Source: Mantamonas sphyraenae
Lineage: Eukaryota > CRuMs > Mantamonadidae
Direction: 5' to 3'
Assembly (NCBI GenBank): GCA_026936335.1
Contig: JAPMXV010000043.1
Location: 248,001-312,000, forward strand
DNA length: 64,000 bases
Shown in pieces: positions 42,526-51,892 of this stretch (position 1 is the stretch's first letter; each line of letters begins with the position of its first letter). The notes below the pieces were generated by a model. It was not told where the DNA came from, did no database searches, and saw only the letters and a program-made list of their open reading frames with translations. A program made the translations under genes and the position numbers.

Positions 42526-43416
42526 TCAATCTCCATCGTCTCCATCATCGGCCCACTCCACCTCCTCCCACTCGCCCATGTCACCTTCACCGTCATCGTC
42601 CTCAAACCAATCTGCAAACTCCTCCTCGTCGCCTTCGCCGCCGACACCATTCGTCTCCTCGTCGTATCCGTACAGCTCCTCCTCTTCCTCGTCCACATGC
42701 TCCAGCCATGCCTGCTGGTACTTGCGCTCCGCCTCTTCGTCAGCGTTGGTGTGTGTTCCCAGCGCCATGGCCGCCGCCGCCGCCTGCAGCTGGTCCAGAT
42801 CGTACCTGTTCCGAGTCCGCTCCAGCATCAAGTGCGCCACAAAGTTGCCTCCGTCCACCAACATCCACCCGTCGTTGTCTCCAGCCCCCTGCACACTTGG
42901 TCCTTCACTTGCGTACTCTTCCTGGTCCCACTCGCCTCCCTCCTCCCCCAGTGCCTTCCGCAGCCGTTCAGCAAGCGCACGCAGGTGACGTTCAGACGCA
43001 CCTGTGGCGATCACCACGTGGTCCATGCCCATCTGTGAGAAGGTGAGAGAGAGAGAGAGGGTTTGTGTGCGTGTGTGTGTGTCGTGTTCAATGGTTAGAG
43101 TCCGTGTCAGCCTGCTTCCTCGATTCTTCTCCTCAGCCGGCTGCCGTGTCCTCCCAACAACCCTCCCAACCACCCTTCCGCCCCGCATAGACATGGCCCC
43201 TCCACGTACATGAGACCCCTCGTAGCTGGTCACGTCAGCTGCATTCTCTTCTTCAAGCAGCTGCACAACTTTCGCCGCCTCAAGTGGCCTGTTCAGCAGC
43301 CCTGCTGCCATCCCAATCCCCCGCACCGGCATCATACCGCTATGTACACCTGCCACACTCGCCACCGTCCCATGCAGAGACACTCCTCTGGATGCACTGC
43401 TTGCACGAGAAAACAT
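42526..43416 (-). CDS. MALSU1: MALSU1/RsfS family mitochondrial ribosome silencing factor
   Basis: Exons 43416-43210 and 43032-42526 (donor GTACGT, acceptor TCACAG, phase 0), 237 aa. The N-terminus (MFSRASSASRGVSLHG, basic, with Ser and no acid) suits mitochondrial import. The RsfS/Iojap core is clear: VVQLLEEENAADV, MGMDHVVIATGASERHLRAL and GWMLVDGGNFVAHLML with ERTRNRYDLDQL. These proteins bind large-subunit protein L14 and act in mitoribosome assembly or silencing. An acidic C-terminal tail of about 90 residues (EEEFADWFEDDDGEGD) is an unusual addition. It shares a 50-bp divergent promoter with the DHH gene. Confidence 0.83.
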   Translation of the reverse strand: MFSRASSASRGVSLHGTVASVAGVHSGMMPVRGIGMAAGLLNRPLEAAKVVQLLEEENAADVTSYEGSHVRGGAMSMRGGRVVGRVVGRTRQPAEEKNRGSRLTRTLTIEHDTHTRTQTLSLSLTFSQMGMDHVVIATGASERHLRALAERLRKALGEEGGEWDQEEYASEGPSVQGAGDNDGWMLVDGGNFVAHLMLERTRNRYDLDQLQAAAAAMALGTHTNADEEAERKYQQAWLEHVDEEEEELYGYDEETNGVGGEGDEEEFADWFEDDDGEGDMGEWEEVEWADDGDDGD

Positions 43417-43466
43417 TGACGCTGTTCCGCGTTGCGCAAGTTCCGACACCCCTAAAAATCCACACC
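43417..43466. promoter_or_regulatory. 50-bp bidirectional promoter/5' leader region
   Basis: Only 50 bp lie between the start codons of MALSU1 (minus) and the DHH phosphoesterase (plus). It contains TTCCGCGTTGCGCAAG and CCTAAAAATCC. Both leaders must be extremely short or transcription must begin inside the opposite gene. Confidence 0.45.
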
Positions 43467-44393
43467 ATGAGCCAGTCGGACACCCAACTGGCTGTTCCCC
43501 TCGACGTACCAACAGACACAGAGGTGGTCATCTACCACGCACGCTGTCCCGACGGCTTCGGCGCCGCCTACGCCGCCTGGACTGTCCTGGGCGACCAGGC
43601 TGAGTACATCCCAGCGATGCACGGCGACAAACTCAAACCTTCCAAATTGAGAGGCAAAAACGTGGTCATTGCCGACTTTTCCTACAAAAAGGACGTGTTT
43701 GCCAAACTTCTGACCATGGCCAAGAGCGTCCGTGTGCTTGATCACCACATCACCGCCGAACAGGAGCTCCTGCAGGACTACAGCGACTATTGCGTCCTCG
43801 ACATGGACCGCTCCGGCGCAACCATCACCTGGAGTTGGTTCCACGACAACCAGGAGCCGCCCACCCTTCTCCGCTACATCGAAGACATGGATCTCTGGCG
43901 CTGGGCGCTCGACGGTGCCCGTGAGTGGGCCGTGGCCTTTGAGTCCGAAGAGTTGAGCTTCGAAAACATCCAACGCATTGTCGACGGAGGCGACGACGCC
44001 GTCCAGGAGCTCATCCAGCTCGGCAAGGCCCTCTCCCACTATCGCGACGCTCAGATCGCTCGCATCATCCGTACCTGTTGCGTCGAGCGCAAGCTGCGCG
44101 GATACAACGCCCTCGTCGTCAACAGCTCTCTCTGGATGAGCGACATTGGAGCGACGCTTGTTCGTGAACCGTTCAACGCCGACATTGGTGTCATCTGGTT
44201 CTACGACGCCGACAAGGGCAAGTACAAGTTTTCCCTGCGCGCACTCGACGGCGATGTCACCGACGTCAGCGCTGTCGCTGGATCCTTTGGAGGAGGCGGC
44301 CACAAGGCTGCTTCGGGCTTCCAGTGGGATGGGGCCTTTGAAGAGGTGTGGGACGTCCAGGAGAAGGACGAGACAACCGCCGAAGCCGGCTGA
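43467..44393 (+). CDS. DHH/DHHA1 family phosphoesterase
   Basis: 308 aa, single exon, ATG at 43467. Metal-binding motifs in order: YHARCPDGFGAAYAAW (motif I), VIADFSY (motif II), VRVLDHHITAEQ (the DHH motif) and the DHHA1 loop GSFGGGGHKAASGFQW near the C-terminus. DHH enzymes cleave phosphodiester or pyrophosphate bonds of small nucleotides, oligonucleotides or polyphosphate using Mn or Mg ions. The exact substrate cannot be told from sequence. No targeting signal is evident. All key residues are present, so it is predicted active. Confidence 0.85.
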   Translation: MSQSDTQLAVPLDVPTDTEVVIYHARCPDGFGAAYAAWTVLGDQAEYIPAMHGDKLKPSKLRGKNVVIADFSYKKDVFAKLLTMAKSVRVLDHHITAEQELLQDYSDYCVLDMDRSGATITWSWFHDNQEPPTLLRYIEDMDLWRWALDGAREWAVAFESEELSFENIQRIVDGGDDAVQELIQLGKALSHYRDAQIARIIRTCCVERKLRGYNALVVNSSLWMSDIGATLVREPFNADIGVIWFYDADKGKYKFSLRALDGDVTDVSAVAGSFGGGGHKAASGFQWDGAFEEVWDVQEKDETTAEAG

Positions 44394-44532
44394 TTCGCTT
44401 CCGAAACCCAAATGAACACAAACAGTTGCCACCACCACCACCACCACCATCACCAAGATCTGTGCCTCACCTCCGTCCGTCAGCCCGTCTTGCTGTCTCT
44501 TTGTCCGACTCCTCCGCCAACGAAACGCAGCC

Positions 44533-47500
44533 ATGAGTCGGCAGACGTACCAAGACCTGTGGGAGGAGTCCATGGAGGACTTGGCCTACCTGCTGGAGGA
44601 CGAGGTGCAGGACAAGCAGGTGGTGCGTCGTATGCGAGCCAAGGAAGACATTGTGCGAGTGATGGCCTCCTACTACATCAAGTACCTGCGCATCTACCAG
44701 AAGCTGGAGGATGCGTACGATCAAATGCTCCACCCGCAAAAGCGCGACCTCATGGGCCGCACTCTGGACGCAGTCATGGGTCGCATGCTTGAGTTTAAGG
44801 AGGATCTGGTGTCTCGCATGCACACAGAGTACCTGCGCTTCGACGACTTGCTCCTCGATCTCAAGCTCGAGCCCGACGCCCTCGAGCTGCGGCCTCCACG
44901 CTACTTTGTGGCCAACCACGTCGAAGAACTGCGTCGTATGGACGAAAAGATTGTACGTGATTGAGGTGTGGGGTCGCGTCGTTAGCTCTGTCCTCCGCAG
45001 GAGCTTGCCGAAAAGGGCTGATCTCACCAACGGTTCTTTTGGACCTCTCGCTCACACCCCCCGTGTGCTGCAGCTGCAAGTGCAGCTCGCACAGAGTGCC
45101 CAGATGGACGACTCGGACGAAGAGCGCGAGAACCAGATGAGTCTCGAGGAGGCCATCATGCTTGTGCAACGACACGAGCGAGCTCGCCAGGGAAAGCGAC
45201 GCTTCAAGTACGTCCTCTGGTCCCAAAGGGTTCCCCCCCCACGCACACCCGCGTTCCCAGCCCATTGACACGCAAGCACCAATCCACCCCACCCATCCCA
45301 ACACGCCTGCCACACAGCATCATGCAAGAGCTGAGTGCCAAGGAGCGCGAGGCCACACAAGACCTGTTTGACATGCAAGGGGAGCTGGAAGCAGACCGGG
45401 CGGCGATGCTGATCCAGCGCAACTGGCGAGGGGCCATGGCTCGCTCGCTGTACAAGAACAAAAAGGTGGAATACGAAGAGTTCCTGGGCATGCTTCCATC
45501 TCCCAAGTCACGAGACAGCAAGGATGTGGTGGAGGTGGCCGAGTCGCGACGTGCAGGCTACCGTGCCCTGCAGACCAAGTACCAGCTGGATTTTGCCAAC
45601 GAGGCGGAACGCAAGAAGGAAACGATTATGGAGCGGCAGAAGCCGTTGTGGGAGGAGACCATGCAGAACGACGCCAAGATGTACGTGGCCCACCACATTG
45701 CCGAATACGACAAGTTTCCCGACTTTCCCAAGGGCGGCACCGCAGAGTGGGAAGGCATCGAGTACACCGTCGACTCGGACGACTCGGATTACGAGGAGGA
45801 GAAGCCCAAGAAGAGGAAGAAGAAACAGGGAGAGAAAGGCAAAGGGGCTGGCAAGGGCAAAGCCGCCGCCGCCACCACCCCATCCTCATCGTCCACAGGT
45901 GGCGACAAGACACCACGCACGCCACGTCGCTACGGCATGGGGCGCAACAAGAAGGAAGACGAGGCGCCCAAGACGCCGCTGAGCGAAACCAAGTTTGACA
46001 ACATCCGCAAGCTGGGCAAGCACACGACGCGGTACCAAGAGCAGTGGAAGGACCGCAACGAGGAGAGCAACTTTAAGCAAAAGGCAGATCTGAACCTGTA
46101 CGAGGAGCACGTGACACCCAAGCTGGAGCAAGAGGTGCGCAAACAGGTGGACGAGCTCCTGGCCGTCACCATGGCCAAGTGGAAGCGCGACTACACGGCA
46201 GAGAAGCGAGCCAAGGCACGGGCGGCACGCAAGGGACGCAAGGGACGCAAGGGCGCCACAGGCAGCGGCAACAACACAGGCAAAGGCACTTCTTCGTCGT
46301 CCTCCTCGTCATCGTCGGGCGCAGGCGCTTCGTCGTCACCGCGCAGGCGCGCAGGCCATAGACGCAACGCCGGAGGCACGCCGAGGTCCGGTGGACGCAA
46401 CTCGGGCAGCCGTGGAGGCTCGAGGGAAGGCAGGCGTGGGGGACGCAGGCGAAGACGGGGAGGACACCACAGGCGAGAAGTGCAGGACATCGACATCGAT
46501 CCTGTGGAAACCGCAGAGTTTCAGGACTTGGTGGCGTACGGAGTCATCCAACAGTTGCCCCAGCACACAATGAGTGACTTTGTGGGCCAGCACAAGTTTG
46601 TGGAAACCGTGCCTGCAGCTGAGGAGGAGCAGCTGGTGGAGCCGACCCCTGCCATGGCCGACCTGCGGCGCGTGGTCACCGAAACATGCATCATGCCCCT
46701 GGGCTCTGCCTATGTGCGCAAGAACTGCAAGAACAGCAAGGCAGTGTTGCTGTACGGCAACGAGGGCACGGGCAAGGAGTTGATGGCCCAGATTGTCGCC
46801 GCCAGCGCAGGCGCTGTGCTCATCGACCTGTCGCCCCGCAAGCTGGAGGGCAAGTTCCCAGGCCCCTTGGGTGCCAAGCATCTGATGAACCTGGTCAAGG
46901 CGGTCACCAAGATCGCCCAGCCGGCGGTAGTGTATGTGGAGAACATCGACCACGTATTCTCCGCCAAACGCCGCAAGAGCGCACGCATCAAGTACGCGCC
47001 TGCAGACCGTCCGACGCGACTCAAAAAGCACATTGTGGCTATGGTGAAGCGGTGGAAGGACACCGACCGATGCCTCTTGCTTGGCAGCACACACACACCC
47101 TGGTTCATGGACAACCGATCCGTGGCAAACCTCTTTACACGCCACCTCTACTTCCCCAACCCGGACTATTCGTCGCGACAGCTGCTGTGGAAGCACCTGG
47201 TGCACCGTGAGGTGGGCCCCGAGATGATTGCTGCCCACCATTGCGACGCAGAGTTGGACTACGCCACCCTGGCTCGCTTTAGCGACCAATTCACAGTGGC
47301 CAACATCCACACTGCCCTGCTTTCACTGCTCCATCTGCGACGCAGGCGCACACTGGCCGAGGAGCCCCTGGCCATGCAGGAGGTGCTCACAGAGATGGCC
47401 AAGATCACGCCGGCCGCCACAGGCGCAGACATGATTGCGTTTCGCAAGAAACTGCCACACAGCAAGGCACGCGTGGTTGAAAAGGAAGAGTTGGATGCGT

Positions 47501-47571
47501 TGGAGGAGGAGCGCAAGAAGCAGGCCAGGCAGAAGCGCCGCAAGAAGCCCACCACAACAAACGTGCAGTGA
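44533..47571 (+). CDS. DRC11: DRC11 (IQCA1), IQ and AAA protein of the nexin-dynein regulatory complex
   Basis: Exons 44533-44952, 45074-45207 and 45318-47571 (donors GTACGT both times; acceptors CTGCAG and ACACAG; phases 0 and 2), 935 aa. N-terminal helical domain as in IQCA1 (YYIKYLRIYQKLEDAYDQML, HPQKRDLMGRTLDAVMGRML), an IQ motif (AAMLIQRNWRGAMAR), a long Lys/Arg/Gly and Ser linker, and an AAA domain with Walker A-like YGNEGTGKELM and Walker B-like VVYVENIDHVF, degenerate as in the family. It is an axonemal protein linking outer doublets and dynein regulation. A possible extra splice acceptor at about 45000 is rejected because its frame stops. DRC2, from the same complex, lies 4 kb downstream. 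Confidence 0.88.
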
Positions 47572-47616
47572 CCAGTCAATGCAATTTCCCAAAAATCATT
47601 CTTCCATTTGTTTTGT

Positions 47617-50600
47617 TCACGCACGCAAGGATGATGACGTCGACGATGAAGTCGACGACGACGATGCCGTCGTGCGCGCACGCGCGGATGTTGGCCGTCG
47701 ACGATGCGGCTCGGCAACCACGCCAGGACGCTTCGAGGACGACGTACGTGCCGACGTGGGTCGCTTTGGACGCACCTGGCGAATTTGTTTGTGCTGAAGA
47801 CGCACCTGGGATGGCTCGAGCACAAACGAGGTCCGTCCGCCTCGAGCTTGCTTCAGCTTCAGGTCGCCGTCCGCCAGACGGATGCCCTGGGCAGGCAGTT
47901 CCCCGTCGAGCTCACTCACAACGTTGCCTGTGGCCGAAATCCACGAGTTGGTGGCTCCTTGCTGAAAGGTGGACGGCTTCCGCGTGCGCTGGCGCCAATC
48001 GCCCGTGCGTGCGTCGTAGTAGTAATCCGATTCAAGGTGTTGCCACTCGTCCAGACCCAACTTGGGACTCGATGTCCGTTGCAGTGTTTCCTGTTGCCGC
48101 ATGTGCGCAGGCTGAAACGCACGCACGCTTTTCACCATTGCGTCGGTCTTGATCTCGCTCCACGCACGCACCTTGTCATGCTTCGCCTTTTCCCGCGCCA
48201 GCGCACGCTCCCTGTTCTTCCTGTACATCGCCAGCATCGTCTCCATGTCCCTGTCCGTATCGTAGTACAGCGGCGTCACCACGGCCGTGTCGGTATGCAG
48301 CGACTCCTCCCCCACGCTTTCGCCGGCTCCTGCCCCACTGCGACTCGGCACAAGTCCCTCTGCAGTCGCACGCCCTGGCGACCTGCCGCCTCCCACTCGA
48401 GCTTCTTCCACCGCTTCCTCTTCCTTTTCTTCCTCTTCTTCTTCTTCGTCTCCGTTGTCATCGTAAAACAACAATCCAGACGACGACTGTCCCTGCTGCG
48501 GCGCTCCACCCTCTTTGGCAACGGCAGCATCATCCAAATTGTGCATGCGACGGTTTTGAGATGGAGACGTCGACGCACGGGAAGGGGTCATACGCACCTC
48601 CACCACGTCCTCCTTGTCGCCTGCCATCGCTTCCACCCCAACCACCACCCCCGCCCCTTCCTCAACCTCATCCTCATCCTCAACCTCATCATCCTCAACC
48701 TCCTCAACCTCATCCTCGCTCTCGTCCTCCTCCTGCTCCTCCTCCTCGCGTTGCTGCTCCGTAGCCTCCAAGTTTTCCGTCGTGAGCTCTCGGCCGACAA
48801 ACACGGTTTCGCCACGGTCCTTGCGAAGCTGCTCCTCTTGAAGCTTGGCAGCCGTACGGCGGCCACCGGTCATCTTCAGCGTCTCTCTCTTGATGGCAAT
48901 TTCACGAGACTCGTCAAACAACACCTGCTCCTCTTTGTAGCCCACAATCACGTTGCGCAGCCATCGACCAATCCGCTCCTCGCTGCTGTTGGCTGCCATC
49001 AGACGCCGTTTCAGCGCAATGTCCTTCTCCGCTTGGCTGGGGCCGGGTGTGGTATCGCCCACCTGCTGGGCACTCTGCGCGTCCTGCTGCTGCTGCTGAA
49101 GTTTCGCCTGTGCCGCCGCCTCTTCCTCCTCGCGCTTGTGACGCTGCGAGCCCTTGAGGATCGATCGCACAGGGGGCCCAGCGTAAGCTTTGATTTCTGG
49201 TGCATCGACAGTCACGTTTTCCAGATCCAAGTCGTGTTCCAACACCGCCGGCGACAAGCCCGACATCTCAGACATCTGTCGCACATACTCCTCCAGCGGG
49301 TTTGTGTACAGCTGGACCACCACGTCGTCCTTGAATGCAACCTTGTGTGTCCTTTCCTCCTTTCCCTGTGTGATTTCATCGTCGTCGTGGATGGCAACGC
49401 CTTCCCCGTGTCCGACAACATCCTCCTCGCTGTCGGTGCGATGTAGAGTGCGCCCCTTTGACGACGAAACGACATCGCTGCGCGAGTTTACCAGCGTGTT
49501 GGTAACCAACAGCAATTCGCGCTCGCGGTTGACCTCCTGCGTATGTACAGCCTCTTCGTGCAACGCCTCCTGTTCCATCATTGCACTGTTGTCTCTGTGC
49601 CTGGCGTAGCGCATGCCCTCGGCCGACTCTTTGCCCTGCCGTTGTCGCAGCAAGCGCCGGTCCAGCCGTCGCAGCTGGTCCACAAAGTTGGCGTGCAGGT
49701 TCATATCCGGGTGCCGCAGCGACAGAAACTCCATCGCTGTCTTCAGCCGCCACCGGAACCGGAACATCAGGATGCCCAGCAGCAGACAACACGACCGCGA
49801 GTCGCCCCGCACACTGTGGATGAGCACACCCTCGCCTGCGTCCAACGCAGCCTCCACAAACTTCACCGCAGTGCGCAGCGTGCGGTTCTGCCCGTCCAGA
49901 ATCGTGCAGTAGGCCGAGTTTTTCCAGTCGAACGTCAGGTACTTGACCCCCTGTTGCACCCACAGGTTGCGTACAGAGGCCCCCGCACAGTTGATGATGT
50001 GTGTGATCTTGAAAGGGAAAATGAACGAGGCCTGTGTCGCGGCCTGGTGGTCGCCCAGATACAGGCCATCCACAATACGGATGTCAAACGGCGCAGAGGC
50101 GCTCAAAGTCCCGCTTCCGTCCAGATTGGTGTCCACTTTGGCTTTGACGGCTTCCAGCGCTTGTTTCTGGTTTCGTCGCTTCTTTGACGCTGCCTTGCGC
50201 CGCGACTTGCGCTTGCTACTCTTTCCTGTCCGCCTGCTCTTCTTTCCCGATGTGCTTGCTTCCTCCGCGTGCGTTTGCCCGTTGCCTTTGTCTTGTTGTG
50301 GGCCAGGAGACAATGGCGCTTGCACCACTCTTGTATGCATCAGCTCCATGTCCTGCACCAGCTCCGGGGCAAACTGCACCCGGCTACGACTCTTTGCATG
50401 CTGTACGCCATCCTGTGTTGCGCCCGCCGTCGTCTCTTTGTCCTCCTGCTCCTGCTCCTGCACCAGCTCATCCACACTCTGCACATTCTCCTTTCCGGTT
50501 TCCCGACCATCGGCAAACACCACGACCGCCTCTCTGCTCCCTGTGCTGCTTCCGCTTCCACTGCTGCTTCCACCCGACGGTGCTTCCGACCCCACTCGCC

Positions 50601-51612
50601 AGTCTTCATGCAAAAACTCGCGTGCACCGGCAGTCTCGCGCTGAAAGATGACTTCCGAGTCGCCCCACGGATCCAACGCACTGTCGTTTGTGTTGCGTGG
50701 CGACCTGGTGGTCAGTCTCTCAAAGGCCTGTGTGTTTGCATCTGCATTCTGCCTGGGTGACACCTTCCACATGGCCTGGGGCAGTTTCACGGTGCGGTTG
50801 GGGCTTGTCGATGCCCCCTGCATCACCAGTGATGTCTTGGGTGACAGTTGTCGCACGTATGCAGTAGGCGGTGATCGCATGTTGCTTCTGCCCGGTGATG
50901 ACGGCGACCCAGGCGGCGATGCAATCGGCGTCGCGCCAGTGAGATGAGCGTAGACGCTCTTTGCCGCGGCGCGCTTCTGCTCCACACTCGGTTGACTGAA
51001 CGAATCAGCCACACTCCACAGGCGTTGTGAATCCAACAGAGCCGAATTGACCATGTCTTCGGCGACGACGTCTGTGCTGATGACACGTGGAGACGTCGTG
51101 GGGCTGCGTTGCGCGCTGTGGCTGCCGCTTCCACCAACGGATTTCTGTGTCCCCGCGACTGTGCGTCCCGACGACTCGACGCGCAGCCAGTCGGCCTGGT
51201 AGCCCGCCGACACGGACGAAACCGACGAAATCTGGCTGACCACCTCGTCTTGATCGCTCAGCTGCAACGAATCGTCCGGCAGCGGCGATCCTGGTTCGGG
51301 GCTCACCGTACGTCGCGGCACGTACTCCTTCCGAACCTCGTCCTCATCGCCCACCGTCGTCACTTCCACCACAGGTGCTCGGTTGCGTGCATGTGCACTT
51401 TGCGGCCGTTGGTAGGCTTTCCGCGTGCCACTGTGTCCACTGGTAGGCCTGTGCGGTTGGACGATGCGCCTCGGGCTGTTGCTCTTGTTGCCCTGCTCCT
51501 TTCCCGACCCCTGAGTCTGCATGCGCCCGCGTGCAGACAGAGGACGCACCACAAAGCCCACTCCCATCCCCTGGGCAATGCGGTTGGCCGCTCCTTGCTC
51601 GGTCCAGCTCAT
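47617..51612 (-). CDS. Large protein with a predicted inactive dual-specificity phosphatase domain
   Basis: 1,331 aa, single exon, first ATG at 51612. A DSP-like domain lies at about residues 505-640: RIVDGLYLGDHQAATQ, ITHIINCAGASVRN, a catalytic-loop equivalent IHSVRGDSRSC (about 597) and a helix like LSLRHPDMNLHANFVDQL. The loop has Ser where the nucleophilic Cys of HCxxGxSR belongs, so it should be a pseudophosphatase. N- and C-terminal regions are long, disordered, Ser/Glu-rich, with RPQSAHAR near the N-terminus and KRPTSART and RRPTSARA at the C-terminus; such RPxSA motifs are common in ciliary microtubule-associated proteins. Flanked by DRC11 and DRC2, a flagellar role is a reasonable inference. 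Stop codons of this gene and DRC11 are 45 bp apart. Confidence 0.7.
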   Translation of the reverse strand: MSWTEQGAANRIAQGMGVGFVVRPLSARGRMQTQGSGKEQGNKSNSPRRIVQPHRPTSGHSGTRKAYQRPQSAHARNRAPVVEVTTVGDEDEVRKEYVPRRTVSPEPGSPLPDDSLQLSDQDEVVSQISSVSSVSAGYQADWLRVESSGRTVAGTQKSVGGSGSHSAQRSPTTSPRVISTDVVAEDMVNSALLDSQRLWSVADSFSQPSVEQKRAAAKSVYAHLTGATPIASPPGSPSSPGRSNMRSPPTAYVRQLSPKTSLVMQGASTSPNRTVKLPQAMWKVSPRQNADANTQAFERLTTRSPRNTNDSALDPWGDSEVIFQRETAGAREFLHEDWRVGSEAPSGGSSSGSGSSTGSREAVVVFADGRETGKENVQSVDELVQEQEQEDKETTAGATQDGVQHAKSRSRVQFAPELVQDMELMHTRVVQAPLSPGPQQDKGNGQTHAEEASTSGKKSRRTGKSSKRKSRRKAASKKRRNQKQALEAVKAKVDTNLDGSGTLSASAPFDIRIVDGLYLGDHQAATQASFIFPFKITHIINCAGASVRNLWVQQGVKYLTFDWKNSAYCTILDGQNRTLRTAVKFVEAALDAGEGVLIHSVRGDSRSCCLLLGILMFRFRWRLKTAMEFLSLRHPDMNLHANFVDQLRRLDRRLLRQRQGKESAEGMRYARHRDNSAMMEQEALHEEAVHTQEVNRERELLLVTNTLVNSRSDVVSSSKGRTLHRTDSEEDVVGHGEGVAIHDDDEITQGKEERTHKVAFKDDVVVQLYTNPLEEYVRQMSEMSGLSPAVLEHDLDLENVTVDAPEIKAYAGPPVRSILKGSQRHKREEEEAAAQAKLQQQQQDAQSAQQVGDTTPGPSQAEKDIALKRRLMAANSSEERIGRWLRNVIVGYKEEQVLFDESREIAIKRETLKMTGGRRTAAKLQEEQLRKDRGETVFVGRELTTENLEATEQQREEEEQEEDESEDEVEEVEDDEVEDEDEVEEGAGVVVGVEAMAGDKEDVVEVRMTPSRASTSPSQNRRMHNLDDAAVAKEGGAPQQGQSSSGLLFYDDNGDEEEEEEEKEEEAVEEARVGGGRSPGRATAEGLVPSRSGAGAGESVGEESLHTDTAVVTPLYYDTDRDMETMLAMYRKNRERALAREKAKHDKVRAWSEIKTDAMVKSVRAFQPAHMRQQETLQRTSSPKLGLDEWQHLESDYYYDARTGDWRQRTRKPSTFQQGATNSWISATGNVVSELDGELPAQGIRLADGDLKLKQARGGRTSFVLEPSQVRLQHKQIRQVRPKRPTSARTSSSKRPGVVAEPHRRRPTSARARTTASSSSTSSSTSSSLRA

Positions 51613-51892
51613 TGCCGGCCGTTTTTGTCGTTGACCGGCCCGTGCGGCTCCCAACCCAAAGCAGCCATGGTACGCGTCCCATTCTGCCACACTCCAGCCC
51701 ACACCGTCTCCCCATGTGCCCTCTCCTCCGTTCAAACGGGGTTGGCCACGTTGCCCGTACCCAGCCCCAATTGAGCACACACACGCACTCTTTGGGTCTG
51801 GCCCCACACCTTCTTGATGGGACCACTGACACCCCCACCCCCCTTCCCCTTCCCCACACACACCCCCACCCACACATGATTCACGCACGCAG

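Noticed and set aside
44990-45024. Extra exon of DRC11 using the acceptor at about 45000
   Set aside because: The frame following that acceptor meets TGA after six codons and has no GT donor before it. Splicing straight to 45074 keeps phase and the family alignment.
47704-49446. 580-codon plus-strand frame, Leu/His-rich
   Set aside because: Antisense shadow of the acidic and basic repeats of the pseudophosphatase gene; no recognisable protein.
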